DNA of 64,000 nucleotides. Origin: Ochrobactrum sp. BTU1 (GTDB lineage Bacteria; Pseudomonadota; Alphaproteobacteria; Rhizobiales; Rhizobiaceae). The translations under genes were made by a program, and so were the position numbers. The stretch is taken from assembly GCA_018798825.1 (NCBI GenBank), contig CP076356.1:124001-188000 (forward strand). Reading direction: 5' to 3'. The notes under the pieces were generated by a model. It searched no databases and was not told where the DNA came from. It saw nothing but the letters and a program-made list of their open reading frames with translations. Positions 54,520-63,457 of the stretch are shown piece after piece. Every line of letters starts with the position of its first letter. The first letter of the stretch is position 1.

Positions 54520-54972
54520 ATGGATGATATTGACCGAAAAATCATTGATTTATTGTCGTCGGATGCCCGGCGTTCGCTAGCCGATATTGGCGGTATCGTG
54601 GACCTATCGCCTTCCAGCGTGAACGAGCGCATCCGTCGCTTAACCTCCTCGGGTGCCATCCGGCGTTTCACGGTGGACGTGGAACCGGCTGCGATCGGGC
54701 TTGAAACACTCGTTTTCATATGGGTCGCGTTGCGTGAAGATGCCGATGAGGCGGCTTTTCGCCACTACGCCGCGACGACGCCGGCAATACTGGAATGCCA
54801 CCATGTCACGGGCGGTTGGTCGTATCTTATCAAGCTCCGGGTCAGCACCACGCCAGAAATCGAGCTGTTTCTGACCGACCTCAAGGCGCGGAAGTTTCTT
54901 GGCCGAAGCGAAACAGTGATCGCCCTCTCGTCCCCGGTTGCAGGGGCTTTCGTGTTCAAGGATACCCGCTGA
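54520..54972 (+). CDS. Lrp/AsnC-family regulator
   Basis: A 150-residue Lrp protein: MDDIDRKIIDLLSSDARRSLADIGGIVDLSPSSVNERIRRLTSSG is the HTH; the rest is the RAM ligand domain (VTGGWSYLIKLRV). Its stop overlaps the start of a LysE exporter (TGATG), so it most probably controls that gene in response to an amino acid. Confidence 0.9.
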   Translation: MDDIDRKIIDLLSSDARRSLADIGGIVDLSPSSVNERIRRLTSSGAIRRFTVDVEPAAIGLETLVFIWVALREDADEAAFRHYAATTPAILECHHVTGGWSYLIKLRVSTTPEIELFLTDLKARKFLGRSETVIALSSPVAGAFVFKDTR

Positions 54973-55586
54973 TGGAACCGCTGCTCTTTATCAAAAGCCT
55001 GTTCCTCGGGCTGGCCATTGCTGCACCTCTCGGACCGATAGGGGCGCTTTGCATCAACCGGACGCTGGAACGAGGATTTGTCGCCGGTGTTGCCGGGGGC
55101 CTAGGCACGGCGCTGGCAGATGGGGTCTATGCGGCGCTGGCCGCATTAGGCTTCGCGGCGTTTTCCAATGTTCTAGGCATAATCGATATGCCGCTTAGAC
55201 TGGTGGGCGGCGCTTTTATGCTGTGGCTCGGCTGGAAGAGCATGAGACCAAGCCCACCCCGGACAGCGGCCAAGATTTCCGCGCGCGATCTGATCGGCAC
55301 CACCGCTGCGACTTTTCTGTTGACGATTACGAACCCTATGACGATCATTTCGTTCGCAGCTCTTTTCGCCGGTCTTGGGCTGGCGTCCGGAACCGGACCC
55401 GCAGATGCTATTCTCGTCGTCTCCGGGGTGTTTGTCGGGTCCATGCTGTGGTGGAGCGTCCTCAGTGGTGGAGTTGCGCTTGCCAGGCATCGTCTGCCCG
55501 AAACATTTGCTGGATGGGTCTCGCGCCTCTCCGGTCTCGTCCTGATCGCGTTTGGTCTTTGGGCGATAGGCTCGGCCGTTCTCTGA
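54972..55586 (+). CDS. LysE-family amino-acid exporter
   Basis: A 204-residue membrane protein of about six helices: LGLAIAAPLGPIGALCINRTLERGFVAGVAGGLGTALADGVYAAL and LLTITNPMTIISFAALFAGLG carry the LysE/RhtB signatures (P-G-P variant APLGPIG, NP). Coupled to the Lrp gene. Exports an amino acid, not identifiable. Confidence 0.88.
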   Translation: MEPLLFIKSLFLGLAIAAPLGPIGALCINRTLERGFVAGVAGGLGTALADGVYAALAALGFAAFSNVLGIIDMPLRLVGGAFMLWLGWKSMRPSPPRTAAKISARDLIGTTAATFLLTITNPMTIISFAALFAGLGLASGTGPADAILVVSGVFVGSMLWWSVLSGGVALARHRLPETFAGWVSRLSGLVLIAFGLWAIGSAVL

Positions 55587-56019
55587 GGCACGATAGCTTG
55601 CCAAACCTATGGTGCTGTCGCGCAATTCCTGATTTTCTCATCAAGACAGGCCAGCAGACGGCCCGGAATCCGCGCCACTGCGAACGTCGTGCAGGTTCAG
55701 GATTTCGGCAACGAAGGAAGTTGATGAACGGTTTTACTAACGCCCGGCTCCTTAATACCAAGGCAAAGATTCAATGTGGAGGCGTCATGAGCATCCGAAC
55801 AATCAACAAGGCATTCGGTCTTACCGCACTAATCTTCTCCATCGAGCCCCTTCTTCTTTGTGGCGCTTCAACACGACCACGTTAGGCACCAGATGCCGTG
55901 TTAGAACGGCCGTTCCACCTCATCAGCTTCGAGGATCGGCTTTACGGCGCCAGCGCTCAGCAAATTTGGAAAGTGCCGCAAATCACGATCGCTTTAAGTT
56001 TTTCTCTTGGCCGGAAGCT
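55587..56019. other. Stretch without supported gene
   Basis: About 430 bp, probably part of the decayed region that follows; no gene recognised. Confidence 0.4.
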
Positions 56020-56185
56020 GGACGGAGCTGTGCAAGCGCGACTACACGCTTGGCCACTTCGCTGCAGCTCGCTGTTATCGGGTGATTGATTTCGCACTAC
56101 ACGAAAAGGGCCCGGCGACGAGCTGGGCTAGCCATGCAGCGCCCGGCGAAGTACTGGAGATCGAGGGGGCGAATTGCCATCATGC
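56020..56185 (+). pseudogene. Siderophore-interacting protein remnant
   Basis: LCKRDYTLGHFAAARCYRVIDFALHEKGPATSWASHAAPGEVLEIEG resembles the FAD-binding domain of siderophore-interacting (ViuB-like) ferric reductases (R-x-Y-T-x-R..., DFxLH...GPAT.WA...APGD). Only this part is left; upstream text in other frames is too eroded. Confidence 0.55.
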
Positions 56186-56310
56186 AGTGTGATGTTGAAA
56201 ACCTGCCGCGAGAGATGGGAAGGCCATCGCTATCCGGCCCAGAAGATATATGAACAAAGCCATCGAACAAGACCATCGAGCAAAGGACGTAAGAGAGCAT
56301 TGGGTACTGT
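56186..56310 (+). pseudogene. IS6-like transposase scrap
   Basis: RRYMNKAIEQDHRAKDVREHW resembles the IS6 C-terminal IEQDHR motif, in the direction opposite to the next, larger copy. Confidence 0.5.
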
Positions 56311-56345
56311 TTTGATGCTCCGATTGAAACAGTAATTTGCCGCTA

Positions 56346-57000
56346 GGTCGCGAAGGCCTGGGTTCGAAATTGGCGATGGTCCACTACAGTCAGATGTTCT
56401 CGATGAAGTAGAAATAGATTGGCAATCAGGCCATGGACTGAGACGAACCGTTGCATTGCCGCGCTGACTGGAAACGCATCATCCGCCGCTCCCGTCCTCG
56501 CACGGGAAGATGTGAATTCTCTCCTCGATTGTGGAGGACTTTGCGCGAGCGATGTCGGACGCCGGGCATAATCTCCTGCTTGGCTCCAGTATCGTAGCAT
56601 ATTGGTCACCAGCACCCGTGTCCTGACGCCTTGGCTTTTCAGCAACTTTTCGGTCAGTCGGAGAGCAGCCTTGCTGTTTCTGCGCGATTGCATAAGCGCA
56701 TCAGGAACGTAGCTTTGGCGTCATCGAGGCGCCACAGCCAATATTTCTTCTCCTTGATCGGCACAATCATTTCATCCTTGTGCCATTTATCGGCAAAATT
56801 GCCTCGCGACTGCCGCTTGACCTCTTAGGCAAATTGACCACCGAACTTTATGGCCCGCTGGGAAACGGTTTGAAACGAGACGTCAGTGCCACGTTCGGCC
56901 AACAGATCACGAAGGCTGAGTGAAAATCGATAATAGAACTAGACCGCATGGGCGATGATCTCAGCTGAAAAGCGATGACGCTTGTAACGGTGGTCGAGGC
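56346..57000 (-). pseudogene. IS6-family transposase, near full length but broken
   Basis: On the minus strand: YKRHRFSAEIIAHAV, stop, FYYRFSLSLRDLLAERGTDVSFQTVSQRAIKFGGQFA, stop, then DKWHKDEMIVPIKEKKYWLWRLDDAKA, and, in another frame, QSRRNSKAALRLTEKLLKSQGVRTRVLVTNMLRYWSQAG and SVHGLIANLFLLHREHL. The DDE core order is kept but two stops and one frameshift disable it. Confidence 0.8.
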
Positions 57001-57311
57001 TGTTGTCATGGCAACCCAATACCATGCAGATCAAAACTGATCGGTTAAGGCGGCGCCGCCGGCAAGGGCCGCCTGGCTATCGCGAATGCCCGGGCGCTCA
57101 TACGCAACAGCACGTGCGGCCGCTTCTTCTCCGTGGTCGATCTGGTAAATCGACTTGGAACGGAAAAGTGCAACGGCAAGCAAGGTCGAATGTAATCGCG
57201 CGGGCGCGATACTTATAATCTCCCACGTTCTATAGACTTGACAGTTTTCCATTTCCGGCTCTACCTTTGAATTCACGCTCAAGCTTAATGCTGAAGCGAG
57301 GGGAGGAATTC

Positions 57312-58292
57312 ATGACTAAAGGTTCAATTGTTAATGGGCTGGGTCTAGGTTCAATTTCGCGACGCCAGTTTCTAACGTCCAGTGCGGCTGCAGCAGGGGC
57401 ACTGCTTCTGCCGTCCCTACCGTCTTTTGCAGCGGACAAGCCCAAAGTCGGGCTTGTCATGAAGTCGCTTGCAAACGAGTTTTTCAAGCAAATGCAGGCC
57501 GGTGCTGAAGATTACGCAGCCAAGAATACGGACAAGTTTACCTTTGCCGCTGTTGGCATGAAAGACGAACGTGATTTCGCTGCCCAGGTCGATGCGGTGG
57601 AAAACTTCATCACGCAGCAGTTTAATGTGATCGTTCTGGCACCGGCCGATTCCAAGGCTATGGTCACACCGGTGAAGAAGGCGCTGGAAGCCGGCATCAA
57701 GGTCATTAATATCGACGTGGCGCTTGATGAAGAGGCGAAGAAGCAGGCCGGTGTTGATCTGGCATTTTTCGGACCCGACAATCGCGAAGGCGCAAAGCTG
57801 TCCGGCATGGCGCTTGCCAAGGAGCTTGGCAAGGGCGGCAAGGTAGTTATCCTCGAAGGTAATCCCGAGGCCGACAATGCCAAGGAGCGCAAGAAGGGTT
57901 TTGATGATGCTGTGGCCGAAGGCGGCCTGACTCTGCTGGATTCCAAGACCGCACATTGGGAGACGGAAGAAGCCAACACGCTCATGACGAATTTCCTTAC
58001 ACAATATCAGGATATTCAAGGTGTTATGGCAGCTAACGACTCCATGGCGCTTGGCGTTGTAAAGGCGCTCGATGCTGCGGGTAAGTCAGGTCAGATCAAG
58101 GTCGTCGGTTTTGACAATATTCCCGCTGTCCAGCCGCTGATCAAGGACGGCAAAATGCTGGCCACAATCGACCAGTTCGGCGCGCAGATGGCGGCAATGG
58201 GCATCGATTATGGCCTGAAGGAACTGGCGGGAGAAAAATTCTCAGGTTGGGTCAAGACGGATATCAAGCTGATTACCGCCAAGGACCTCTAG
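57312..58292 (+). CDS. Sugar ABC transporter, substrate-binding protein (RbsB type)
   Basis: A 326-residue periplasmic protein. A Tat-like signal (SRRQFLTSSAAAAG … FAAD) is unusual for this class. The mature part is peripla_BP_4 type: KVGLVMKSLANEFFKQMQAGAEDYA, DARDF-like KDERDFAAQVDAVENFI, and GVMAANDSMALGVVKALDAAG. GGGGAGG precedes ATG 57312. First of three genes encoding a ribose-type importer. Confidence 0.88.
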   Translation: MTKGSIVNGLGLGSISRRQFLTSSAAAAGALLLPSLPSFAADKPKVGLVMKSLANEFFKQMQAGAEDYAAKNTDKFTFAAVGMKDERDFAAQVDAVENFITQQFNVIVLAPADSKAMVTPVKKALEAGIKVINIDVALDEEAKKQAGVDLAFFGPDNREGAKLSGMALAKELGKGGKVVILEGNPEADNAKERKKGFDDAVAEGGLTLLDSKTAHWETEEANTLMTNFLTQYQDIQGVMAANDSMALGVVKALDAAGKSGQIKVVGFDNIPAVQPLIKDGKMLATIDQFGAQMAAMGIDYGLKELAGEKFSGWVKTDIKLITAKDL

Positions 58293-58368
58293 GAACTCGC
58301 AAGATAGCGAGGTCGCATCGGATGCACTCCTTTGCGGCCTTCCGTCACTTGGACAGGCAGGAGCTGTG

Positions 58369-59871
58369 ATGCAGTCAGCCGACGCGATCTTGAGGCTTGA
58401 AAACGTCGGCAAAGTCTTTCCGGGCGTGGTCGCTCTGGACGGTATCAATCTGCAACTGTTGCGCGGCGAAACGCATATTGTTCTCGGTGAAAACGGCGCG
58501 GGCAAGTCAACGCTTATCAAACTGCTTGCAGGTATCTATCAACCCGACGCTGGCGAGATCGTCCTGAATGATCAGCCCTATCGGCCCAAGACGCCGCATG
58601 ACGCGCAAGTCCAGGGCATTCGTATTGTTCATCAGGAACTCAATTTACTTCCACACCTTTCCATAGCGGAAAACCTGATGCTGGAAAGGCTTCCGCGACG
58701 TTACGGCATCGTGGATCGGACTTCACTCAACAGTCGCGCCGCTGAATTGCTGGACGAGGTTGGGCTGGGGTTGGATCCCAGCACACTTGTTTCCGAATTG
58801 GGCATCGCGCAAATGCAATTGGTCGAAATTGCAAAGGCGCTTGGCTATGATAGCAAACTTCTGGTCCTCGATGAGCCGACGGCGACACTGACACCGCCCG
58901 AAATTGAACGGCTCTTTGCCATCATTGGGAGACTGAAGGTCAGGGGTGTGACCATTATCTATATCTCACACCGCTTGCACGAAGTCTTTGAAATTGGCGA
59001 TCGCGTCACGGTTTTGCGCAACGGTCGTCTGGTTGAAACGCGCACATTGGAGGGGCTGAGCGTACCCCATCTGGTCCGCATGATGATTGGCCGGGATATT
59101 GCAGACGAATACAGCTTCGATTCGAATATCGTGCCGGGTTCGGTTGCCCTCGAGGTTGAAAACGTTACGCGAGCGAAACTGACCACTGCAGTCTCCTTTT
59201 CAGTGCGTGAGGGTGAAATTCTGGGAGTGGCAGGTCTGGTAGGGGCGGGCCGCACGGAGATCATGCGTGCGATCTTCGGTGCCGATCCCAAAGACGGGGG
59301 ACAAATCCGAGTGTATGGCACGCCGGTAAATATTCGTAATCCAAAAGATGCCGTGAGAAATGGACTTGGTTTCCTGACCGAAGATCGTAAGGGGCAGGGG
59401 CTGATGCTGGATATGCCTGTAGACGTAAATGCGACGATCACCGATTTGAAGAAAATCTCCCATGGCGGATTGCTGAACAAAAGCGAAGAAAAGAAATCCG
59501 TTACCGAACTGGTCGAGCGATTGCGGATCAAAACGGCTTCCATCGGCACTGCGGTGCGCAATTTGTCTGGTGGTAACCAGCAAAAAGTGGTGCTTGCAAA
59601 ATGGCTGTTTCGCGGTTCCTCAACTTTGATACTGGATGAACCGACGCGAGGCGTCGATGTCGGTGCCAGACGCGAAATTTATCAACTACTTTGGATGCTG
59701 GCCGCAAGTCGAAAAGCGATCATCATGATCTCTTCTGATTTGCCTGAACTCATTGGCATGTGTCACCGCATTATCGTGTTCTCCAACGGCAAGCTGGTAG
59801 GAGAACTGCCTCGGTCGCAATTTGATCAGGAGCGTATTCTCTCGCTTGCATATCAGGAGCATGTTCAATGA
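58369..59871 (+). CDS. Sugar ABC transporter ATPase (RbsA type)
   Basis: A 500-residue double ATPase. N-half: Walker A GENGAGKST (40-48), VLDEPTATLT; C-half: degenerate Walker A AGLVGAGRTE, with signature LSGGNQQKVVLAKWL and LDEPTRGVDVG. Pairs of this kind serve pentoses, galactose or polyols. ATG 58369 chosen; a GTG precedes it. ATGA overlap with the permease. Confidence 0.9.
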   Translation: MQSADAILRLENVGKVFPGVVALDGINLQLLRGETHIVLGENGAGKSTLIKLLAGIYQPDAGEIVLNDQPYRPKTPHDAQVQGIRIVHQELNLLPHLSIAENLMLERLPRRYGIVDRTSLNSRAAELLDEVGLGLDPSTLVSELGIAQMQLVEIAKALGYDSKLLVLDEPTATLTPPEIERLFAIIGRLKVRGVTIIYISHRLHEVFEIGDRVTVLRNGRLVETRTLEGLSVPHLVRMMIGRDIADEYSFDSNIVPGSVALEVENVTRAKLTTAVSFSVREGEILGVAGLVGAGRTEIMRAIFGADPKDGGQIRVYGTPVNIRNPKDAVRNGLGFLTEDRKGQGLMLDMPVDVNATITDLKKISHGGLLNKSEEKKSVTELVERLRIKTASIGTAVRNLSGGNQQKVVLAKWLFRGSSTLILDEPTRGVDVGARREIYQLLWMLAASRKAIIMISSDLPELIGMCHRIIVFSNGKLVGELPRSQFDQERILSLAYQEHVQ

Positions 59872-60878
59872 CCGCGAAGCCACCTGTGCCCGATAAATCC
59901 GCAGTAGCAGACCACCAGAAGTTGAAACGCTTCCTGCTACGTGATGCTGGTGTTTTTCTGGCTCTTCTACTGATCACACTGGTATTTTCTTTTACCGCAC
60001 CTTATTTCGCCACGCCCGGCAACGCGTTGAAGATTTTCGTCCAGATCGCGATCAATACGGTTCTTGCGGCAGGTATGACTTTTGTCATCTTGACCGGCGG
60101 CATTGATCTCTCCGTTGGCTCGGTGCTCGCGCTTTGCACGGTCGTAGGTGCGCTCATCATGACATCAGGTCTTGAACCCGGATTATCGATACCGCTTGCC
60201 GCTCTGGCTTGCATCGCAGTTGGTGGGTTTTGCGGCTACATAAACGGTAAGGTATCGACCTTCTGGAAGATCCCGTCCTTCATTGTTACGCTCGGTATGT
60301 TGAATATTGCCGCTGGTGCAGCGCGTGTGGTGTCCAACAACTCGACCATTACGGGACTGCCGCAAGGCTTCGTCGATTTCGGAAATCTGATCATCGGCGG
60401 TTTTTTGCCCTCAATTTTTCTGGTGGCAGTGGCCGTCATTTTTGTGGGCTGGTTCATTCTGCGGTTTACTGTTTTTGGGCGCATGATCTATGCTGTGGGG
60501 GCCAATGATGAGGCAGTCCGTCTGTCAGGGCATAATCCCGACACGTATAAGATTGCTGCATTTGTCATCTCGGGCGTCACTGCAGGTATCGCCGCAATCG
60601 TCTATTTGCTGCGTTTGAATATTGGCAGCCCGATCGCCGGTACCGGCTACGAACTAAACGCAATTGCGGCGGTCATTATCGGTGGGACAAGTCTTTTTGG
60701 GGGAAAAGGCTCCATCGTAGGTACACTCGCGGGCGCCTGTATTCTACAGGTTCTGGCGACCGGGCTGCAATTGCTTGGCATCGGCGATAATTACAAGCCG
60801 ATCATTATTGGCGCCGTGATCATACTTGCTGTGATTGTCGATACCTATCGTGAAAAACTGCTGCAGCGCATCCACTGA
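59868..60878 (+). CDS. Sugar ABC transporter permease (RbsC type)
   Basis: A 336-residue permease with about eight to ten membrane segments: GMTFVILTGGIDLSVGSVLAL and YAVGANDEAVRLSGHNPDTYKI, the coupling loop of RbsC types, plus IIGGTSLFGGKGSIVGT. No kinase or dehydrogenase gene follows, so the sugar is unknown. Confidence 0.9.
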   Translation: MTAKPPVPDKSAVADHQKLKRFLLRDAGVFLALLLITLVFSFTAPYFATPGNALKIFVQIAINTVLAAGMTFVILTGGIDLSVGSVLALCTVVGALIMTSGLEPGLSIPLAALACIAVGGFCGYINGKVSTFWKIPSFIVTLGMLNIAAGAARVVSNNSTITGLPQGFVDFGNLIIGGFLPSIFLVAVAVIFVGWFILRFTVFGRMIYAVGANDEAVRLSGHNPDTYKIAAFVISGVTAGIAAIVYLLRLNIGSPIAGTGYELNAIAAVIIGGTSLFGGKGSIVGTLAGACILQVLATGLQLLGIGDNYKPIIIGAVIILAVIVDTYREKLLQRIH

Positions 60879-61426
60879 TGCGCCGACCAAGGCGAGACGA
60901 AAGCTATGTGGTGAAAGGAAGAGGTGGCGCTGCACGTATCGCTGTTTGACCTCGGTAGAGGAGGCGAGACCTGCTCGCAGAGCGGCCAAAGAACTTGAAA
61001 TCGCGCTCGATCTCGCTGAGAGGCCACGAAGGCCTGCGGCAATTGCAGCCCGTTTCACAAACCAGGCCACCTCATGTCGTTCAGCCACGCCGCACGCATT
61101 GCAGGAAATGGTCTTGTAAGTCTTCAAACTGCAATCGAAATACAAAAAGCCGGCTTATCCGGGGAGAAAGTTGTCGTCAGGATGAGTTGAACTGCTGTCT
61201 CCCCGCGAGTTGACTAGAAGCGAGGCGCCTGCATGTTCGATTTGCAAGTTTTCCCCTAACCGCCGACTTCCGTGCACAGACGATATCGCTGTCCATCACC
61301 AATTTAGCGCAAGGTAACACCGGATTCGCTCGCTATGCTCGATCATCGACACTACTCGCTTTGAGTGATAACTCATGCGAACAACCAAAGATGCGGTCGA
61401 GTATTTGTGGGATTTGAGGCTTGCTA
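60879..61426. other. Stretch without supported gene
   Basis: About 550 bp after the sugar permease. Short frames on both strands have no recognised family. Confidence 0.45.
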
Positions 61427-61603
61427 ATGACTGATATCCGCCCAATCCATGCACAAGTGAACCGGTCACCCGGGTTGCCGGAGATAGCGATCGCAGTCGG
61501 TATTTATGTTCTCGGCATTAGCTTTCTGGGATACTGGTTACTACTTCAACCCGACGATAAAGCCGTCTTTCGCATATTGTTACTGCTGCTATTTTTGAGA
61601 TGA
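61427..61603 (+). pseudogene. N-terminal stub, possibly CPBP-family membrane protein
   Basis: A 58-residue frame with one clear membrane helix (IAIAVGIYVLGISFLGYWLLLQPDDKAVFRILLL). It resembles the start of CPBP (Abi) intramembrane proteases but lacks their EExxxR domain, so it is probably truncated. Confidence 0.45.
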
Positions 61604-61616
61604 ACATATACTGTGC

Positions 61617-62474
61617 TTAATCGATATTTCTTCTATTTATAATTCTGCGCAAGATTGTTTGAAATAGCTGAGACTTGGTATTTAGCCCCAGCTTAATGAA
61701 AGCCCGTTTGCGATGGGTCTTGACGGTCTCTTCGGAAATTTTGAGCTGCACGGCGATCTGGCGCGCGTCGTTGCCATTCAAATCAAGTAACAGAACTTCC
61801 TGTTCTCGGTTCGAGAGCGCGCCCCGAGACAGGCCGTCAAGCGCGCTTTGCAATATATTATCGTCACTGACATGGCTGAGTTGATGATGTTGCCAAAACC
61901 GGGTGTAGAGCGCACTGAGCGTTTGGTTTAGCCCTTTAAGCGTCAAAAGTTCATGTGCCTGAAACGCATTATAACCAGAGCGGTAAAGTGCAATCTGGAC
62001 CGTTTGTAGGGGGGATAATTTTACGGCAATGGCAAGCTCGGAGCAGCGCTTGGGGAAGCCATGCGTTCGATACCCGATTTCTTCAGCGTCATCGATTTCA
62101 ATTCCGGTATATTCGGCAAGGGGCTTTTTGACGGATTGGCTACGAGCCAATTGACCCATTGTGTACGTACCGCTCTCAATTCCGATCCGATGATGCTGGT
62201 AAAACGGGTTGAGACGATATGTTGTCCTCCGATAGCTATCGACGAACCTGCTGTCCACGAGATGGCCGATGTCGTCGTCCAGAATATAGACCAATTGATC
62301 GCCGGAATAGATGTACATTGCCGTAGCATCAGCCTGAACCAACCGGTTGAGTGCTCTCATCGCAAGGCGTGGATATTCTGGATTGTCGATCGCCGAGATC
62401 ATTTCAGCGACTACAGAATCTTGGGTTTTGTTCGTTCCACTATGCTGCATTTTCATCATTGTATCTATGCTCAT
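61617..62474 (-). CDS. LuxR-family regulator
   Basis: A 285-residue protein with a ~180-residue N-terminal sensor region and a C-terminal LuxR HTH (LSNREQEVLLLDLNGNDARQIAVQLKISEETVKTHRKRAFIKLG). The sensor has no clear autoinducer-domain pattern that I can assign; a nutrient signal is as likely. Start 62474 is chosen because upstream residues overlap the divergent promoter. Divergent from the amino-acid ABC genes, likely its targets. Confidence 0.85.
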   Translation of the reverse strand: MSIDTMMKMQHSGTNKTQDSVVAEMISAIDNPEYPRLAMRALNRLVQADATAMYIYSGDQLVYILDDDIGHLVDSRFVDSYRRTTYRLNPFYQHHRIGIESGTYTMGQLARSQSVKKPLAEYTGIEIDDAEEIGYRTHGFPKRCSELAIAVKLSPLQTVQIALYRSGYNAFQAHELLTLKGLNQTLSALYTRFWQHHQLSHVSDDNILQSALDGLSRGALSNREQEVLLLDLNGNDARQIAVQLKISEETVKTHRKRAFIKLGLNTKSQLFQTILRRIINRRNID

Positions 62475-62504
62475 TGCCCGCCGACGATCTGTCCCCCCTA
62501 GGGG

Positions 62505-62514
62505 TGATACCGGC
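62505..62514. promoter_or_regulatory. CCCCTAGGGG palindrome between LuxR and ABC genes
   Basis: A ten-base perfect palindrome 31 bp from the LuxR start and 71 bp from the ABC start, a plausible operator site. Confidence 0.4.
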
Positions 62515-62584
62515 GCGAATTTTCGCAGTGTAACCGTTTGCCAGCAGTACTCAAGACTGTTGTAGGAAACGGGAGGTTCCAAAC

Positions 62585-63364
62585 ATGATGAAGCGTGCAA
62601 GCCTACTCGCAAGTGTCATTTCGATATTCGCGGGTACAGCTTATGCAAGTGATTTGAACGTGGCATCTGTCACGGCAAATGTGCCATTTGAATTTGAGGA
62701 TGCCTCCGGCAATCTCGTGGGCTTTGAGGTTGATCTGGTTAACCTTATTGGCGAACGCACTGGCAAGAAAATCAACTACACACAGATGCCATTCAACAGC
62801 ATATTCGCGACGGTGCAGTCCGGCCGGGCTGATATTGCTATTGGCACCGTCACGATCACAGCTAAGCGTCTGGAATCTGTTGCATTCACGCAGCCATATT
62901 ACGATGCTGACGCCTGTTTGACGACGAGTTCGAACGGCGATGTGAAAAGCCTCAAGGACTTGAGCGGAAAAGTTTTGGCTGTCGTAACCGGAACGACCGG
63001 TGAAATGTGGGCAACCGAAAACAAAGACAAGTACGGTATCACCGAAATCAATCGCTACGACGGTGTGAGCGAGCCTATGCTCGATATTGCCACCGGACGC
63101 GTGGCTGCTTTTGTGCATGATTGCCCAATTGACGCATATTACATAAAGGATAAGCCACAATACGCTATTGTTGACACCATTCCGACGAACGAACAGTTCG
63201 CTATCATGCTGGCGAAAGACAGTCCGCTGCTTCCTGAACTAAACGCTGTTATCAGCAAGTTGAAAGAGGACGGCGAGATCGCCCGCATTCATGAAAAATG
63301 GTTTGGCAATCCGCCGAGCAAAGATTCGAGCACAGTCGGCGTGCGTCCAATCCCAGGCAAATAA
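62585..63364 (+). CDS. Amino-acid ABC transporter, substrate-binding protein
   Basis: A 259-residue family-3 solute-binding protein with Sec signal (1-21, ending AYA). The segments ANVPFEFEDASGNLVGFEVDLVNLIGE, GRADIAIGTVTITAKRLESVAFTQPYY and HDCPIDAYYI are typical for polar amino-acid or opine binding. A second ATG follows the first. Followed by a hairpin and the permease gene. Confidence 0.9.
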   Translation: MMKRASLLASVISIFAGTAYASDLNVASVTANVPFEFEDASGNLVGFEVDLVNLIGERTGKKINYTQMPFNSIFATVQSGRADIAIGTVTITAKRLESVAFTQPYYDADACLTTSSNGDVKSLKDLSGKVLAVVTGTTGEMWATENKDKYGITEINRYDGVSEPMLDIATGRVAAFVHDCPIDAYYIKDKPQYAIVDTIPTNEQFAIMLAKDSPLLPELNAVISKLKEDGEIARIHEKWFGNPPSKDSSTVGVRPIPGK

Positions 63365-63383
63365 TCGATTGTTGATCAGTGAG

Positions 63384-63405
63384 CTGCCGGCGGGTTCTCC
63401 GGCAG
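63384..63405 (+). promoter_or_regulatory. Hairpin between binding-protein and permease genes
   Basis: CTGCCGG and CCGGCAG enclose an eight-base loop, then TTTCT. Probably limits expression of the permease relative to the binding protein. Confidence 0.55.
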
Positions 63406-63457
63406 TTTCTCCTGACGAGTAAATCGTCATCCACTATTTAGATGTTTGGACCCGCCT

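Noticed and set aside
57417-58019. Minus-strand frame of 200 codons
   Set aside because: Antisense to the sugar-binding protein; no independent features.
58959-59561. Minus-strand frame of 200 codons rich in Ser/Arg
   Set aside because: Antisense to the RbsA-type ATPase.
60744-61145. Minus frame of 133 codons overlapping the end of the sugar permease
   Set aside because: Overlaps a certain gene and has no recognisable domain; the non-overlapping part is left as unassigned.
62603-63160. Minus-strand frame of 185 codons
   Set aside because: Antisense to the amino-acid-binding protein; composition typical of a shadow.
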